The position numbers and the translations under genes are program-made. Shown here piece after piece: positions 8,291 through 16,818 of a stretch of 39,834 nucleotides of DNA. The stretch is from an uncultured Clostridia bacterium (GTDB taxonomy: Bacteria; Bacillota; Clostridia; TANB77; CAG-508), in assembly GCA_944393125.1 (NCBI GenBank), contig CALXZB010000012.1:1-39834 (forward strand). The letters are read 5' to 3'. Under the pieces are notes generated by a model. The model saw only the letters and a program-made list of their open reading frames with translations, searched no databases and was not told the origin of the DNA. How positions within the stretch are numbered: the first letter of the stretch is position 1; every line of letters starts with the position of its first letter.

Positions 8291-9154
8291 ATGAATTTAG
8301 CAAATGATTGGAAAGATTATAAAATATTAGACATGGCAGATGGACAAAAATTGGAAAAATGGGGAGAGGTTATATTATCAAGACCAGATCCACAAATAAT
8401 ATGGAAACAAAAATCATATCCAGAAAAGTGGAAAACAATAAATGCAGAATATCATAGAAGTAAAACAGGTGGTGGTTCATGGGAATACAAACAAAAGATA
8501 CCATCACAGTGGCAAATAAAATATAAAGAACTAACTTTTAACATTAAACCAATGGGATTTAAACATACTGGATTATTTCCAGAACAGGCGGTTAATTGGG
8601 ATTGGATGATGGAAAAGATTAGAAATGCAAAAAGAGAAATAAAAGTTTTAAACCTTTTTGCATATACAGGAGGTGCAACTGTTGCTTGTAGTGCTGCTGG
8701 AGCAACAGTATGCCATGTTGATAGCTCAAAAGGAATGGTTGCATGGGCAAAAGAAAACATTATATCATCAAAATTAGAAAAAAGACCAGTAAGGTATATT
8801 GTTGATGATGTTGTTAAATTTGTAAATAGAGAGATTCGTAGAGGAAATAAATATGATGCAATAATAATGGATCCACCATCATATGGTAGAGGAACTAATG
8901 GAGAAGTATGGCAGTTTGAAGATAATATATATGACTTAGTTGAATTATGTTCAAAAGTACTTTCAGAAAATCCATTATTCTTCTTAATTAATTCATATAC
9001 AACAGGTATATCAAGTAAAGTTCTTGAAAATATTTTAAATTTAACTGTAAACAAACAGTTTAAAGGAAAAGTTTCATCAGGAGAAATAGGATTACCTATG
9101 GAAAATTCTAAATTAGTATTACCATGTGGAATCTATGGAAGATGGGAGAAATAA
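8291..9154 (+). CDS. Class I SAM-dependent rRNA methyltransferase (RlmI/RlmK-like)
   Basis: A 287-residue methyltransferase of the 23S rRNA cytosine or guanine methylase group. The SAM-binding motif I is LNLFAYTGGATVA near residue 120, followed by an acidic HVDSSKG strand-2 end that binds the ribose. The catalytic/adenine motif is MDPPSYGRG near residue 195, a DPPxF-type signature for base methylation. The N terminus lacks the PUA domain found in longer RlmI proteins. The next gene, a pseudouridine synthase, starts 2 nt after the stop, suggesting a small rRNA-modification operon. The exact modified position cannot be inferred. Confidence 0.85.
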   Translation: MNLANDWKDYKILDMADGQKLEKWGEVILSRPDPQIIWKQKSYPEKWKTINAEYHRSKTGGGSWEYKQKIPSQWQIKYKELTFNIKPMGFKHTGLFPEQAVNWDWMMEKIRNAKREIKVLNLFAYTGGATVACSAAGATVCHVDSSKGMVAWAKENIISSKLEKRPVRYIVDDVVKFVNREIRRGNKYDAIIMDPPSYGRGTNGEVWQFEDNIYDLVELCSKVLSENPLFFLINSYTTGISSKVLENILNLTVNKQFKGKVSSGEIGLPMENSKLVLPCGIYGRWEK

Positions 9155-9156
9155 AA

Positions 9157-9843
9157 ATGCAAAATTTAGAAGTAATATATGAAGATAATCATATAATTGT
9201 TGTAAAAAAATTACCTAATATTCCATCACAATCTGACAAGACAGAAGATATGGACATGTTAACAATTATAAAAGAATACTTAAAAGAAAAATATAATAAA
9301 CAAGGTAATGTATATTTAGGACTTGTACATAGATTAGATAGACCAGTTGGAGGTGTAATGATATTTGCTAAAACTTCAAAAGCAGCATCAAGACTAAGTG
9401 AGCAAGTACGAGAAAAAGTATTTAAAAAGAAATATATAGCTGTTGTTGATGGGAAATTTGAAGAAACAACTGGAATTCTAGAAGATTACTTATATAAAGA
9501 TGAAAGAAATAACATAAGCAAGGTTGTAAATAAAGATAAGAAAAATGCAAAACTGGCTAAATTAGATTATGAAGTTTTAGTATATAATGAAGTAAAAAAT
9601 TTATCTTTAGTAAAGGTTAATTTACATACAGGTAGACACCATCAAATAAGAGTTCAATTATCACATGCAGGCCATAGTATTTTTGGAGATCAAAAATATG
9701 GAACAAGAGGACAAGGAAAACAAATAGCATTATGGGCATATGAGTTGACAATTATCCATCCAATAACTAAAAAAGAAATGGTTTTTAAATGTTTACCAGA
9801 AAGTAATGGAACATGGTGCATATTAAATAATATAGAAATTTAG
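9157..9843 (+). CDS. RluA-family pseudouridine synthase lacking an S4 domain
   Basis: A compact 228-residue pseudouridine synthase. It contains HRLDRPVGG (catalytic Asp, in a variant of HRLDxxTSG) and the closing HTGRHHQIRVQLSHAGHSIFGD block. The N terminus begins directly with the VIYEDNHIIVVKK strand, so no S4 domain is present. An upstream ATG at 9124 lies inside the preceding gene. The ATG at 9157 has GGGAG 8 nt upstream and follows the previous stop by 2 nt, so translation is probably coupled. The RNA target is unknown. Confidence 0.88.
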   Translation: MQNLEVIYEDNHIIVVKKLPNIPSQSDKTEDMDMLTIIKEYLKEKYNKQGNVYLGLVHRLDRPVGGVMIFAKTSKAASRLSEQVREKVFKKKYIAVVDGKFEETTGILEDYLYKDERNNISKVVNKDKKNAKLAKLDYEVLVYNEVKNLSLVKVNLHTGRHHQIRVQLSHAGHSIFGDQKYGTRGQGKQIALWAYELTIIHPITKKEMVFKCLPESNGTWCILNNIEI

Positions 9844-9868
9844 AATAGGAGATACCTATTCTTTTTTA
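9842..9868 (+). terminator. Terminator after the pseudouridine synthase gene
   Basis: Stem gaatagg/cctattc around a short loop, followed by six T. Confidence 0.9.
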
Positions 9869-9962
9869 TATGAAAACTAATAAAAAAGTATATGAAATAT
9901 AAATTCTGATTATTTATAGCATAAAAACATACTATTCATAAAAGAAAACGAAAAAAATAGCT

Positions 9963-9976
9963 AATAGTGATAAAAT
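9963..9976 (+). promoter_or_regulatory. Candidate agrB promoter, extended -10 without a -35 box
   Basis: TGaTAAAAT (9968-9976) is a good extended -10 about 37 nt before agrB. The expected -35 position (9948-9953) is A-rich and off consensus. An inverted pair, ACTATT (9931-9936) and AATAGT (9963-9968), flanks this area. This arrangement would suit an activator-dependent promoter such as one used by AgrA, but that is inference. Confidence 0.4.
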
Positions 9977-10012
9977 ATAACCTGTACTTAGGATAAAGAA
10001 AGAGGAAAAAAC

Positions 10013-10624
10013 ATGATAGATAAAATCTGCGAAATACTAACGAACAAAATTAGAAAAGAAATGCCAGAAATTGATGATGAAAGAGCAGAAATTATTATGT
10101 ATGGACTTCAAAATATAATAGGAGAATTACCAAAAGGTATAATAATTCTTCTCATTGCGTATTTTCTTGGGATTTTCAAATTGACATTAATTTCATTACT
10201 TATTATAGCTCCATATAGATGTTTTTCAGGTGGAGTACACATGAAAACACATATAGGATGTATTGTTTATACTTTAACATTATATAGTGGCTCAGCTCTT
10301 TTAGGAAAATATATTCCAATAGATGGAATTACAAAATATGTACTAGCTTTTTCTGTTTGGACATTTTGCATGATTATGTTAAAAATGTATGCACCAGCAG
10401 ATACTGAAAATGTACCTATATTAAGAAAAAAGGAGAGAAAACAAAAACAGATATTTTCATATATTATTTTGACAGTAGAATTTATTATTGCAGTGATAAT
10501 TAAAGATACTACAATTTCAGGAATAATAATATTTGGAGATTTTATTCAAACATTGACAATAACAAGAATTGCATATCAAATAACAAACAATAAATATGGT
10601 CATGAAGTGTATGCAAATATATAA
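10013..10624 (+). CDS. agrB: AgrB-type accessory gene regulator membrane endopeptidase
   Basis: AgrB cleaves the C-terminal tail of the AgrD propeptide and forms its thiolactone ring. The protein has 203 residues and several membrane segments. The family core is PYRCFSGGVHMKTHIGC. His76 and Cys83 align with the catalytic His77 and Cys84 of Staphylococcus aureus AgrB. The SD is AGAGG, 7 nt before the ATG. A small agrD gene follows at 10694, so agrB and agrD form one transcript ending at 10886. The sensor and regulator genes lie convergently on the other strand, unlike the single agrBDCA operon of staphylococci. Confidence 0.95.
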   Translation: MIDKICEILTNKIRKEMPEIDDERAEIIMYGLQNIIGELPKGIIILLIAYFLGIFKLTLISLLIIAPYRCFSGGVHMKTHIGCIVYTLTLYSGSALLGKYIPIDGITKYVLAFSVWTFCMIMLKMYAPADTENVPILRKKERKQKQIFSYIILTVEFIIAVIIKDTTISGIIIFGDFIQTLTITRIAYQITNNKYGHEVYANI

Positions 10625-10693
10625 ATTTGATAATGTAAGAGTTATTATAAATACTCTTGTATTATATTTTTACAAAAGAAGGGGGAATTAATT

Positions 10694-10813
10694 ATGATGA
10701 AATTTTTAGCAAGGATGGCAGAAAAATATGCGAAAGCAACAAATACTGCTTGCATGATGATGTGGATTATGCATCAACCAAAAATGCCAACATCTTTAAT
10801 AAAAAAAGATTAA
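10694..10813 (+). CDS. agrD: AgrD-type cyclic lactone autoinducer propeptide
   Basis: A 39-residue ORF directly after agrB with the strong SD gaaggggg. It has the three-part AgrD plan: an amphipathic leader (MMKFLARMAEKYAKATNTA), a core around the single Cys20 (CMMMWIM), and a charged recognition tail with HQPKMP and SLIKKD. The Cys supplies the thiolactone sulfur. The HQPKxP tail motif is typical of clostridial autoinducer peptides. The core has three Met in a row plus Trp. Six residues separate Cys from HQP, so the ring end (Trp24, Ile25 or Met26) cannot be fixed by inspection. Translation could start at either of the two Met codons. Confidence 0.9.
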   Translation: MMKFLARMAEKYAKATNTACMMMWIMHQPKMPTSLIKKD

Positions 10814-10855
10814 TTCCAAAAAAGATAATGCCTTAAACATTATAAATCAATTCAA

Positions 10856-10886
10856 AGAGAGAGCTCCTTTAAAGGAGTTCTTTTTA
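10856..10886 (+). terminator. Terminator after agrBD
   Basis: Stem gagctccttt/aaaggagttc (10861-10880, with one wobble), followed by a T run. Confidence 0.85.
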
Positions 10887-10891
10887 TATAG

Positions 10892-10920
10892 TAAAAGAAG
10901 CAAAATTAATGCTTCTTTTA
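10892..10920 (-). terminator. Terminator hairpin after agrC
   Basis: A perfect 11-bp stem, taaaagaagca (10892-10902) with tgcttctttta (10910-10920), and a 7-nt loop. It overlaps the agrC stop region. The U-rich 3' arm is part of the stem on the minus strand. It stands beside, and separate from, the agrBD terminator. Confidence 0.65.
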
Positions 10921-12279
10921 TAAATCATATATTGTTAATTCTTGTTTAAAAAATTTATCATCTTTAGTTGTAAATAAATCTAAATTTTTACTTTTAGATA
11001 CATAATTTTTTACTTCCCATAAACCAATTCCAGAATGATTTTCTTTTCCGGATTCACCTTTTTTAAATATTTTTTCTATATCAACATTTTTATTTGAATA
11101 AGTATTTTTTACAGTAATAATAGATCTGTTATTTTTATTTTCTCGTAAAAAAGATAAATTAATAATTTTATCTTTGCACTTTTCAGCTTCTTCTATTGCA
11201 TTATCAATTAATATACCAAGAATTCTAGATAATTGATATAAATTTACATCAAGTTTATTTAAATCTATAAAATATTCAAGTTCAAAATTTATTCCTGAAT
11301 TTATAGCTTTAAAATATTTATTATTTAAAAGACTATAAATTCCAGGATTATTTATAGTTCTTGGATTTATAATAGATAAATTATTTGTAATTTTACAGTC
11401 TTTTTTTACTTCTTTAAAATATTCTTTTAAGCCTGGCATATCATTTGTTTCTATATAGCCATCTAAAGTAGAAACAATATTATCAAAATCATGTTTAAAT
11501 CCTTTTACTTTATCATATAAAATTTCTAAAGATTTATTGTATTCTTCTGCACTTTGTAAATTTGTTTTTGCATTAGCAAGTTTTATTATACGGGTAAAAC
11601 TATAAATACTTAATAATAAAAATGATAGTAATAAAATAAAACTTAATATAGATATTATTACAGGGACAATATCTATATAAAATGCTGTTACTATAAGTTG
11701 AATTCCTAGTGACAAGAACCCAACTAACAGATTAATATAAAGTATTTTTAGAGTTTTTTTATCCAAAGTATCAAATATATCAAAAGATAAATTTAAATTC
11801 TTAAATTTTTTAAAAAATTCAATTATTATAAATATAAAAGTATCTATTAATATTAAAAAAGGTAATCTATATATAGGTATGTTAAGTCCAGCTTCTATAG
11901 ATATATCTAATAAACTTAAATATGGATTTTGAACAAGAGTACTTACTAATCCAAAAACAAATACAGACAGAGCTAAAGATAGCAAACATTGAAATACAGA
12001 AAATCTAAAAATAAATTTTATGCATAATATTATACCAATATAATTTAAAATTATATTTAGGGGAGAAGATATTAGTATATCACTTAATCTACTAAAAATG
12101 GTTGTTGATATTATATACCAAAAAGTTTGCCTTTTTGTAGAAGTAACATTAAAAACTGTTACAAATATTTTCATGGATAGGTAACTTTCAATAATTTGAA
12201 ATGGAATTCCTAATATATTCATTAAAACAGGATTCTCTGTACTTAATGCAATCCATATATTATTTAATAATTGATTCAT
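10918..12279 (-). CDS. agrC: AgrC-type sensor histidine kinase
   Basis: The membrane receptor kinase for the cyclic peptide made by AgrBD. It has 453 residues. The N-terminal half (about 1-230) is a multi-pass membrane sensor of roughly six segments. The dimerization segment KGFKHDFDN carries phospho-acceptor His263. The C-terminal GHKL ATPase has its N box at LIDNAIEEAEK (Asn360) and a G box at SGIGL near 416-420. This is the HPK10 class that partners LytTR regulators. The start has GGAGG upstream and overlaps the end of agrA by 20 nt, so the two are co-transcribed and probably translationally coupled. The ligand is inferred from proximity to agrD. Confidence 0.92.
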   Translation of the reverse strand: MNQLLNNIWIALSTENPVLMNILGIPFQIIESYLSMKIFVTVFNVTSTKRQTFWYIISTTIFSRLSDILISSPLNIILNYIGIILCIKFIFRFSVFQCLLSLALSVFVFGLVSTLVQNPYLSLLDISIEAGLNIPIYRLPFLILIDTFIFIIIEFFKKFKNLNLSFDIFDTLDKKTLKILYINLLVGFLSLGIQLIVTAFYIDIVPVIISILSFILLLSFLLLSIYSFTRIIKLANAKTNLQSAEEYNKSLEILYDKVKGFKHDFDNIVSTLDGYIETNDMPGLKEYFKEVKKDCKITNNLSIINPRTINNPGIYSLLNNKYFKAINSGINFELEYFIDLNKLDVNLYQLSRILGILIDNAIEEAEKCKDKIINLSFLRENKNNRSIITVKNTYSNKNVDIEKIFKKGESGKENHSGIGLWEVKNYVSKSKNLDLFTTKDDKFFKQELTIYDL

Positions 12280-12979
12280 GATTAATAACCTCCATTAGTA
12301 TATTTTTATATTTTGGTCCAATATAGCAAACCTCATTATTTTTAAAAGTGATAATAGAATCAGTTAAAGAAACATGAGAAATGTTATTAATATTAACGAT
12401 AAAAGACTTGTGGCAACGCACAAAATTTTTAGGTAGCAAGTTTTCTATTTTAGTAAAAGAATTATAAGAGTAAAAACATTCATTGCTAGTATGATAAACT
12501 AATCTCACACCACATTTTTCAATAAATTGAACAGTGTTTAAATCAACAAAAGTTCCTTTTTTGTCTAGTTTAATAAACTTACTAGAATTCCCAGAAATGT
12601 CATCAAATAATCTATTTAAAGTAGTTGAAAGAGTATCAAGACTTAAGGAATTTTTAAAGAGATATGCAAATGTTTTATAATCATAAGCTTCTACAATATA
12701 TTCAAAATGACTAGTAACAAAAATAATATAACAATTTTTATTAATTTTTCTAATTTCTTTTGCAATGTCTAATCCATTTATATTAGAATTCTTGAATTCA
12801 ATATCAAGAACAACAACATTAACCAAATTTGAAGACATGAATGAAATAAGCTCTTTATAATTTTGAGTTTTAAAAATTATTTGAGCCTCAAAATCATTTT
12901 TAAGAAAAGCTTTTTCGAAGAATAAAGATAATTTATTGAGCATATGAATATCATCATCACAAATTATAAAATTTAGCAT
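12260..12979 (-). CDS. agrA: AgrA-type LytTR response regulator
   Basis: A 239-residue response regulator. The receiver domain has acidic Asp8 and Asp9, phospho-acceptor Asp59 in VVVLDIEF, the conserved Thr in IFVTSH, and the conserved Lys in YLFKNS. The C-terminal LytTR DNA-binding domain spans about residues 135-239 (NTVQFIEKCG, FVRCHKSFIVNINNIS). Members bind paired short repeats upstream of target promoters, classically the agrBD promoter. The SD AAAGGAG stands 7 nt before the ATG. agrA is first in the operon and overlaps agrC. It has a consensus promoter, so basal expression probably does not need autoactivation. Confidence 0.94.
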   Translation of the reverse strand: MLNFIICDDDIHMLNKLSLFFEKAFLKNDFEAQIIFKTQNYKELISFMSSNLVNVVVLDIEFKNSNINGLDIAKEIRKINKNCYIIFVTSHFEYIVEAYDYKTFAYLFKNSLSLDTLSTTLNRLFDDISGNSSKFIKLDKKGTFVDLNTVQFIEKCGVRLVYHTSNECFYSYNSFTKIENLLPKNFVRCHKSFIVNINNISHVSLTDSIITFKNNEVCYIGPKYKNILMEVINHESIIK

Positions 12980-13035
12980 ATAAAAACTCCTTTACTAAAA
13001 CAATAAATTTGACATTTTTTGCCAATATACAACTA

Positions 13036-13064
13036 AATATAAAACAAAAAAATTAAAATGTCAA
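13036..13064 (-). promoter_or_regulatory. Sigma-A promoter of the agrA-agrC operon
   Basis: The minus strand reads consensus TTGACA (13059-13064), 17 nt, then TATATT (13036-13041). A leader of about 50 nt follows, containing the dyad TTGGCA-N5-TGTCAA at 13009-13025. Confidence 0.8.
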
Positions 13065-13226
13065 TAGGCTAATTGAATATACCAAATGCCTGAAAATAAA
13101 AGAAAAAACAATATAATAAATTCGTTTTAATATATTAAATTTAAAATTCAATTGTAAAAATTTTGAAATCATAAAAATGAATTATGAGAATATCTTTTAA
13201 TATAAAATATAAGTGGAGGAAACATA

Positions 13227-14042
13227 ATGATAAAAGAAAAAAATAAAATAAAAAATATAGTTTTGCTTGGAACTATTTTACTAATATTTTCTATATGTGT
13301 AATAGGAGTAAATAAAAATCAAGATGCTACAATACAAACAACTTCCAAAAGTTTTGATACTAAAATAATGGAATGGGGAATGAAAAGAGGAAAAGATAAT
13401 CAACAACCAGATTTTGGAACTGAAAATAGAAAAATTTTAGAAGAAAATGAGGGAATATGTGTAGGAAATAATATAGACAAAACAATATATTTAACATTTG
13501 ATGAAGGATATGAAGCGGGGTATACAGAAAGTATTTTAAACATATTGCAACAAAATAATGTTAAAGCAACATTTTTTATTACATCACATTATTTAAACAC
13601 TGCTTCTACTTTAGTAGAAAGAATTATAAATGAAGGTCATATTATAGGAAATCATACTTGTAATCATCCTAATATGCCTACTATATCAGATGAAAAAATA
13701 GAAGAAGAAATTATGAAATTACATCAAGCAGTATATGAAAAATTTAATTATGAAATGAAATATTTTAGGCCACCACAAGGAAAATTTAATGAAAGAACTT
13801 TAAAGAAAACATCAGAATTAGGCTATAAAACTGTTATGTGGAGTTTTGCATATAGTGACTGGAATGAGAAAAAACAGCCATCTATAGAAGAAGCAAAAGA
13901 AAAAATAGTAAGTAATTTTCACTGTGGAGAAATAATGCTTTTACACCCAAACTCTAAAACAAATGCAGAAGTATTGGATACAATTATTAAAGAAGCTAAA
14001 AATCAAGGATATGAATTTAAATCTTTAGATGAATTTAACTAG
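13227..14042 (+). CDS. pdaA: Polysaccharide deacetylase PdaA (muramic delta-lactam biosynthesis)
   Basis: PdaA removes the acetyl group from MurNAc lacking its peptide, producing muramic delta-lactam in spore cortex, which germination enzymes need. The protein has 271 residues. Residues about 10-27 form a signal or membrane anchor. The NodB motif 1 is TFDEGYEAGYT, the PdaA-type variant rather than TFDDGP. The metal site is NHTCNHPNMP, followed by RPPQGKFNE and LLHPNSKTNAE. The SD is GGAGG. It sits 14 nt before yqfC, another sporulation gene, which supports a spore-cortex role and suggests control by a mother-cell or forespore sigma factor. I could not identify that promoter with confidence. 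Confidence 0.92.
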   Translation: MIKEKNKIKNIVLLGTILLIFSICVIGVNKNQDATIQTTSKSFDTKIMEWGMKRGKDNQQPDFGTENRKILEENEGICVGNNIDKTIYLTFDEGYEAGYTESILNILQQNNVKATFFITSHYLNTASTLVERIINEGHIIGNHTCNHPNMPTISDEKIEEEIMKLHQAVYEKFNYEMKYFRPPQGKFNERTLKKTSELGYKTVMWSFAYSDWNEKKQPSIEEAKEKIVSNFHCGEIMLLHPNSKTNAEVLDTIIKEAKNQGYEFKSLDEFN

Positions 14043-14056
14043 TAAATGGAGGAAAT

Positions 14057-14326
14057 ATGAAAAAAAGAAAAATAAATAAATTTTTAGAAATTCCAGAAGA
14101 AGTATATTCAAATATTCCTAAAATAACACTTACAGGCTTTAATGAGCTAGTATTAGAAAATTATAAAGGAATACTTGAATATGAAGAAATGTTTGCAAGT
14201 ATTAGTACTAACATAGGAATCGTAAATTTAAGTGGAACAAATATTAACTTAGAAAAAATGACAAATGATGATATAAGGATAACTGGGAAAATAGAAAAGA
14301 TTGAATTAGATAGTATAGAAGATTAA
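14057..14326 (+). CDS. yqfC: Sporulation protein YqfC
   Basis: An 89-residue protein of the YqfC family, conserved in endospore formers and paired with yqfD; in Bacillus the pair belongs to the SigE mother-cell regulon. Visible family features are the basic N terminus (MKKRKINKFLEIPEEVY), a central LENYKGILEYEE segment and the terminal DIRITGKIEKIEL strand. There is no signal peptide and no catalytic motif. The SD GGAGG lies before the ATG. Its biochemical role is not known. Position between pdaA and yqfD supports the assignment. Confidence 0.9.
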   Translation: MKKRKINKFLEIPEEVYSNIPKITLTGFNELVLENYKGILEYEEMFASISTNIGIVNLSGTNINLEKMTNDDIRITGKIEKIELDSIED

Positions 14327-14362
14327 TTTTAATATATATGACAAAGAAAAGAGAGGATATAT

Positions 14363-15560
14363 ATGCTTATAAAAATTCTATTTAAATACATTTTAGGGTA
14401 TATAAGAATAACAGTAGAAGGATATTACATCGAAAGATTTATAAATATTTGTACAACAAACAAAATACTAATCTGGAATTTGAAAAGAGAAAAAACTGTA
14501 AAATTATTTCTAAATGTAGGTATAAAGGATTTTTATAAAGTAATTAAAATTGCTAAAAAATTAAAGTGTAAAGTAAAAATAGAAAAGAAAAGAGGCATTC
14601 CATTTATATTAAATAGATACAGAAAAAGAAAAATTTTCTTACTCGCATTATTATTAATTATAGTAACTTTATATACAACATCTAACTACATATGGAATGT
14701 AGAAATAAAAGTAGAAGATAATATGAAATTAGAAAATATAGAAGAAGATTTAAAAGAAGCAGGATTAGAAATAGGAACATTAAAGAGTAAACTAAACATA
14801 CAAGAAATAATAAATAAGATTAGATTAAATAGAGATGATATATCTTGGATAGGAATAAACATAAAGGGAACAAATGCAATAGTAACAGCGGTTAAAGCAA
14901 AAGATAAGCCAGAAATAATAGATGAAAATGATCATAGTAATATAATTGCTAAAAAAGGAGGTACAATAACACAAATAATTGCTCAAAATGGAATGGCACA
15001 AGTAAAAGTGGGAGACAATGTTGAACAAGGACAAATATTAATTGAAGGTGTAATGGAAGGAAAATATACAGGAATTAGATATGTACATAGTTTAGGAGAA
15101 GTAAAAGCATTAGTTAAGTATTCGAAAACAGAAAAATTCCCACTAAAAGAAGAACAAACAGTAAAGACTGGAAATCAAGAAATAAAATATAAAATAAATT
15201 TTAATAATTTTCAAATAAATTTTTACAAAACCCTTTCAAATTTTAAAATTTATGATACAATAGAAAATGAGAAAAAGTTTAGGATATTTTCAAATTTATA
15301 TTTACCAATTTCCGTAACAAAAATAGTTAATGAAGAACTGGAAAAATTTTCAAAGGAATACACAATTGAAGAAGCAACAGAAAAAGGAACTAAAAAACTA
15401 GAAGAAGAAATAGAAAAAGAAATTGAAGAAAAAAATAACATACTTCGGAAAGTATGCAGAAGTAACGGAAACAGAAGATTATTTAGAGATAACTGTAACA
15501 TATGAAGTTGTTGAAAATATAGGAATGCAGGAAAAAATTGAAGAAGAACAAAAAGAATAA
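14363..15560 (+). pseudogene. yqfD: Sporulation protein YqfD, with an apparent frameshift near the 3' end
   Basis: A YqfD-family membrane sporulation protein. It has a basic N-terminal region, a hydrophobic segment (about residues 95-112, ending YTTSNYIWNVEI), and a beta-rich extracytoplasmic domain with repeated GD/GT patterns. The uninterrupted frame stops at 15505, giving 380 residues with a non-family tail (LRKVCRSNGNRR). Adding one base at a run of seven A (15429-15435) to move to the next frame restores a family-like ending: YFGKYAEVTETEDYLEIT, then VTYEVVENIG, with stop at 15558-15560. The continued frame is well formed for 40 codons. Causes could be an assembly or read error, programmed or transcriptional slippage at the A run, or a real mutation. 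Everything upstream appears intact. Confidence 0.85.
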
Positions 15561-15594
15561 ACCTGCCTACCAAAACTTGGAAAGGGTGTAGAGT

Positions 15595-16806
15595 ATGGAA
15601 GAAAGAAGTTTAAGAGTAGTTGGAACAGATAAAACATTTTTTAATAAATTAACAAAAACATTAACAAAATTTTTAATACCAACACAAATAGGTATAAATG
15701 GAATGCGTATAAGCATGAAGAGAAATGCATTAATAAAAGCATTTGATGCATCTGAAAACATTGAAGATGATAGTAAAAAAGATGTAATGGATAAAAAATA
15801 TGAAGATGCTTATACCGCATATTTAGAGGCCCTAGATAAGTATGTATTAGATACAATTTATAAAAAAGTAAAAAATGAAACAGCAACTAAATTAGAAAGC
15901 ACAGCATTGTCACAATATTATGGAATAGTACAACTAAAGCAAAGTGAATATGTAGAATATAAATATAGAAAACAAAAATATTTACTAGAATTAGATAAAG
16001 AAACAGTAGTAAACTCTGAAAAACAAAAAAACATGGAAAAATATATGAAATTTTATATTACGAAACAAGATAATTTGTACAAGGGGATTTTAAAAAATTA
16101 TTCTGTCAAATTAGCAGATACTACAAATATATATGATTCTACAAAAGATTGGATATACATAAAAATATTTGACACATTAGAAGATTATATAAAAAATATT
16201 TTGCCATTAAAAATAAATGATCCAAAATTAGAAAAAGTAGCTAAAGAATATGAAAAATATGAAAAATTTGCTGTAGGAAAACTAGATACAAGAGATAATA
16301 TCGAAAAAAATATGATATTATTAGGATTAAGTAGAAACTTATTTACACATAGTTTACCACTAGTTGTGGCAGAACAATGCTATATGAAATTAATAAAAGA
16401 TGCAAGATGTTTAGTACAAGACACAAAGATAGCAGCCAAAAGAGAAAAAGCTTATACAATGCTATTAAACTTAATTGAGGACTATAATATAAGATTACTA
16501 GCAACAAAAGTATATTGGGAAAATGCTAAAGAAAGAGAAAAATTTAAAACATTTTATGAAAAATATAAAGAAGTTGGAAAACTAAAAGAAGTAGACTTTA
16601 TAGAATATGTAAAGGAAAAAGAGATACTATTTATAAAAGAAGATATAAACAGACTTAAAGATGAAAAAACTGATTATAGTAAACTAATAAAATATTATAA
16701 AAGAAAATTAGTTGACTATGGTGCAATGAAAGAAATAACATCATTTACAACAAAAAATCAAAAATATAAAAGAGATAAGATAAGTAAAAGAATAGCAAAT
16801 GTATAA
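15595..16806 (+). CDS. Conserved-looking hypothetical protein, 403 residues, between yqfD and ybeY
   Basis: I do not recognise this protein. It is highly charged, rich in Lys, Glu and Tyr, and predicted to be mostly helical with likely coiled-coil stretches around 140-180 and 310-370. The N-terminal 45 residues are basic and amphipathic (LTKTLTKFLIPTQIGINGMRIS), which might touch membrane or nucleic acid. No signal peptide, transmembrane helix, Walker motif or metal site is visible. The SD is weak (aaagggtg, 8 nt before the ATG). In many Firmicutes the gene between yqfD and ybeY is the ATPase gene phoH, and this protein is not PhoH: it lacks the Walker A. The 3-nt gap to the next stop-start region implies co-transcription with ybeY. 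Confidence 0.75.
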   Translation: MEERSLRVVGTDKTFFNKLTKTLTKFLIPTQIGINGMRISMKRNALIKAFDASENIEDDSKKDVMDKKYEDAYTAYLEALDKYVLDTIYKKVKNETATKLESTALSQYYGIVQLKQSEYVEYKYRKQKYLLELDKETVVNSEKQKNMEKYMKFYITKQDNLYKGILKNYSVKLADTTNIYDSTKDWIYIKIFDTLEDYIKNILPLKINDPKLEKVAKEYEKYEKFAVGKLDTRDNIEKNMILLGLSRNLFTHSLPLVVAEQCYMKLIKDARCLVQDTKIAAKREKAYTMLLNLIEDYNIRLLATKVYWENAKEREKFKTFYEKYKEVGKLKEVDFIEYVKEKEILFIKEDINRLKDEKTDYSKLIKYYKRKLVDYGAMKEITSFTTKNQKYKRDKISKRIANV

Positions 16807-16818
16807 TAGGTGGTAAAA

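Noticed and set aside
8452..9054. 200-residue open frame on the minus strand
   Set aside because: It lies entirely opposite the methyltransferase gene, which has clear motifs, promoter and SD. The antisense frame has no SD and no recognisable motif.
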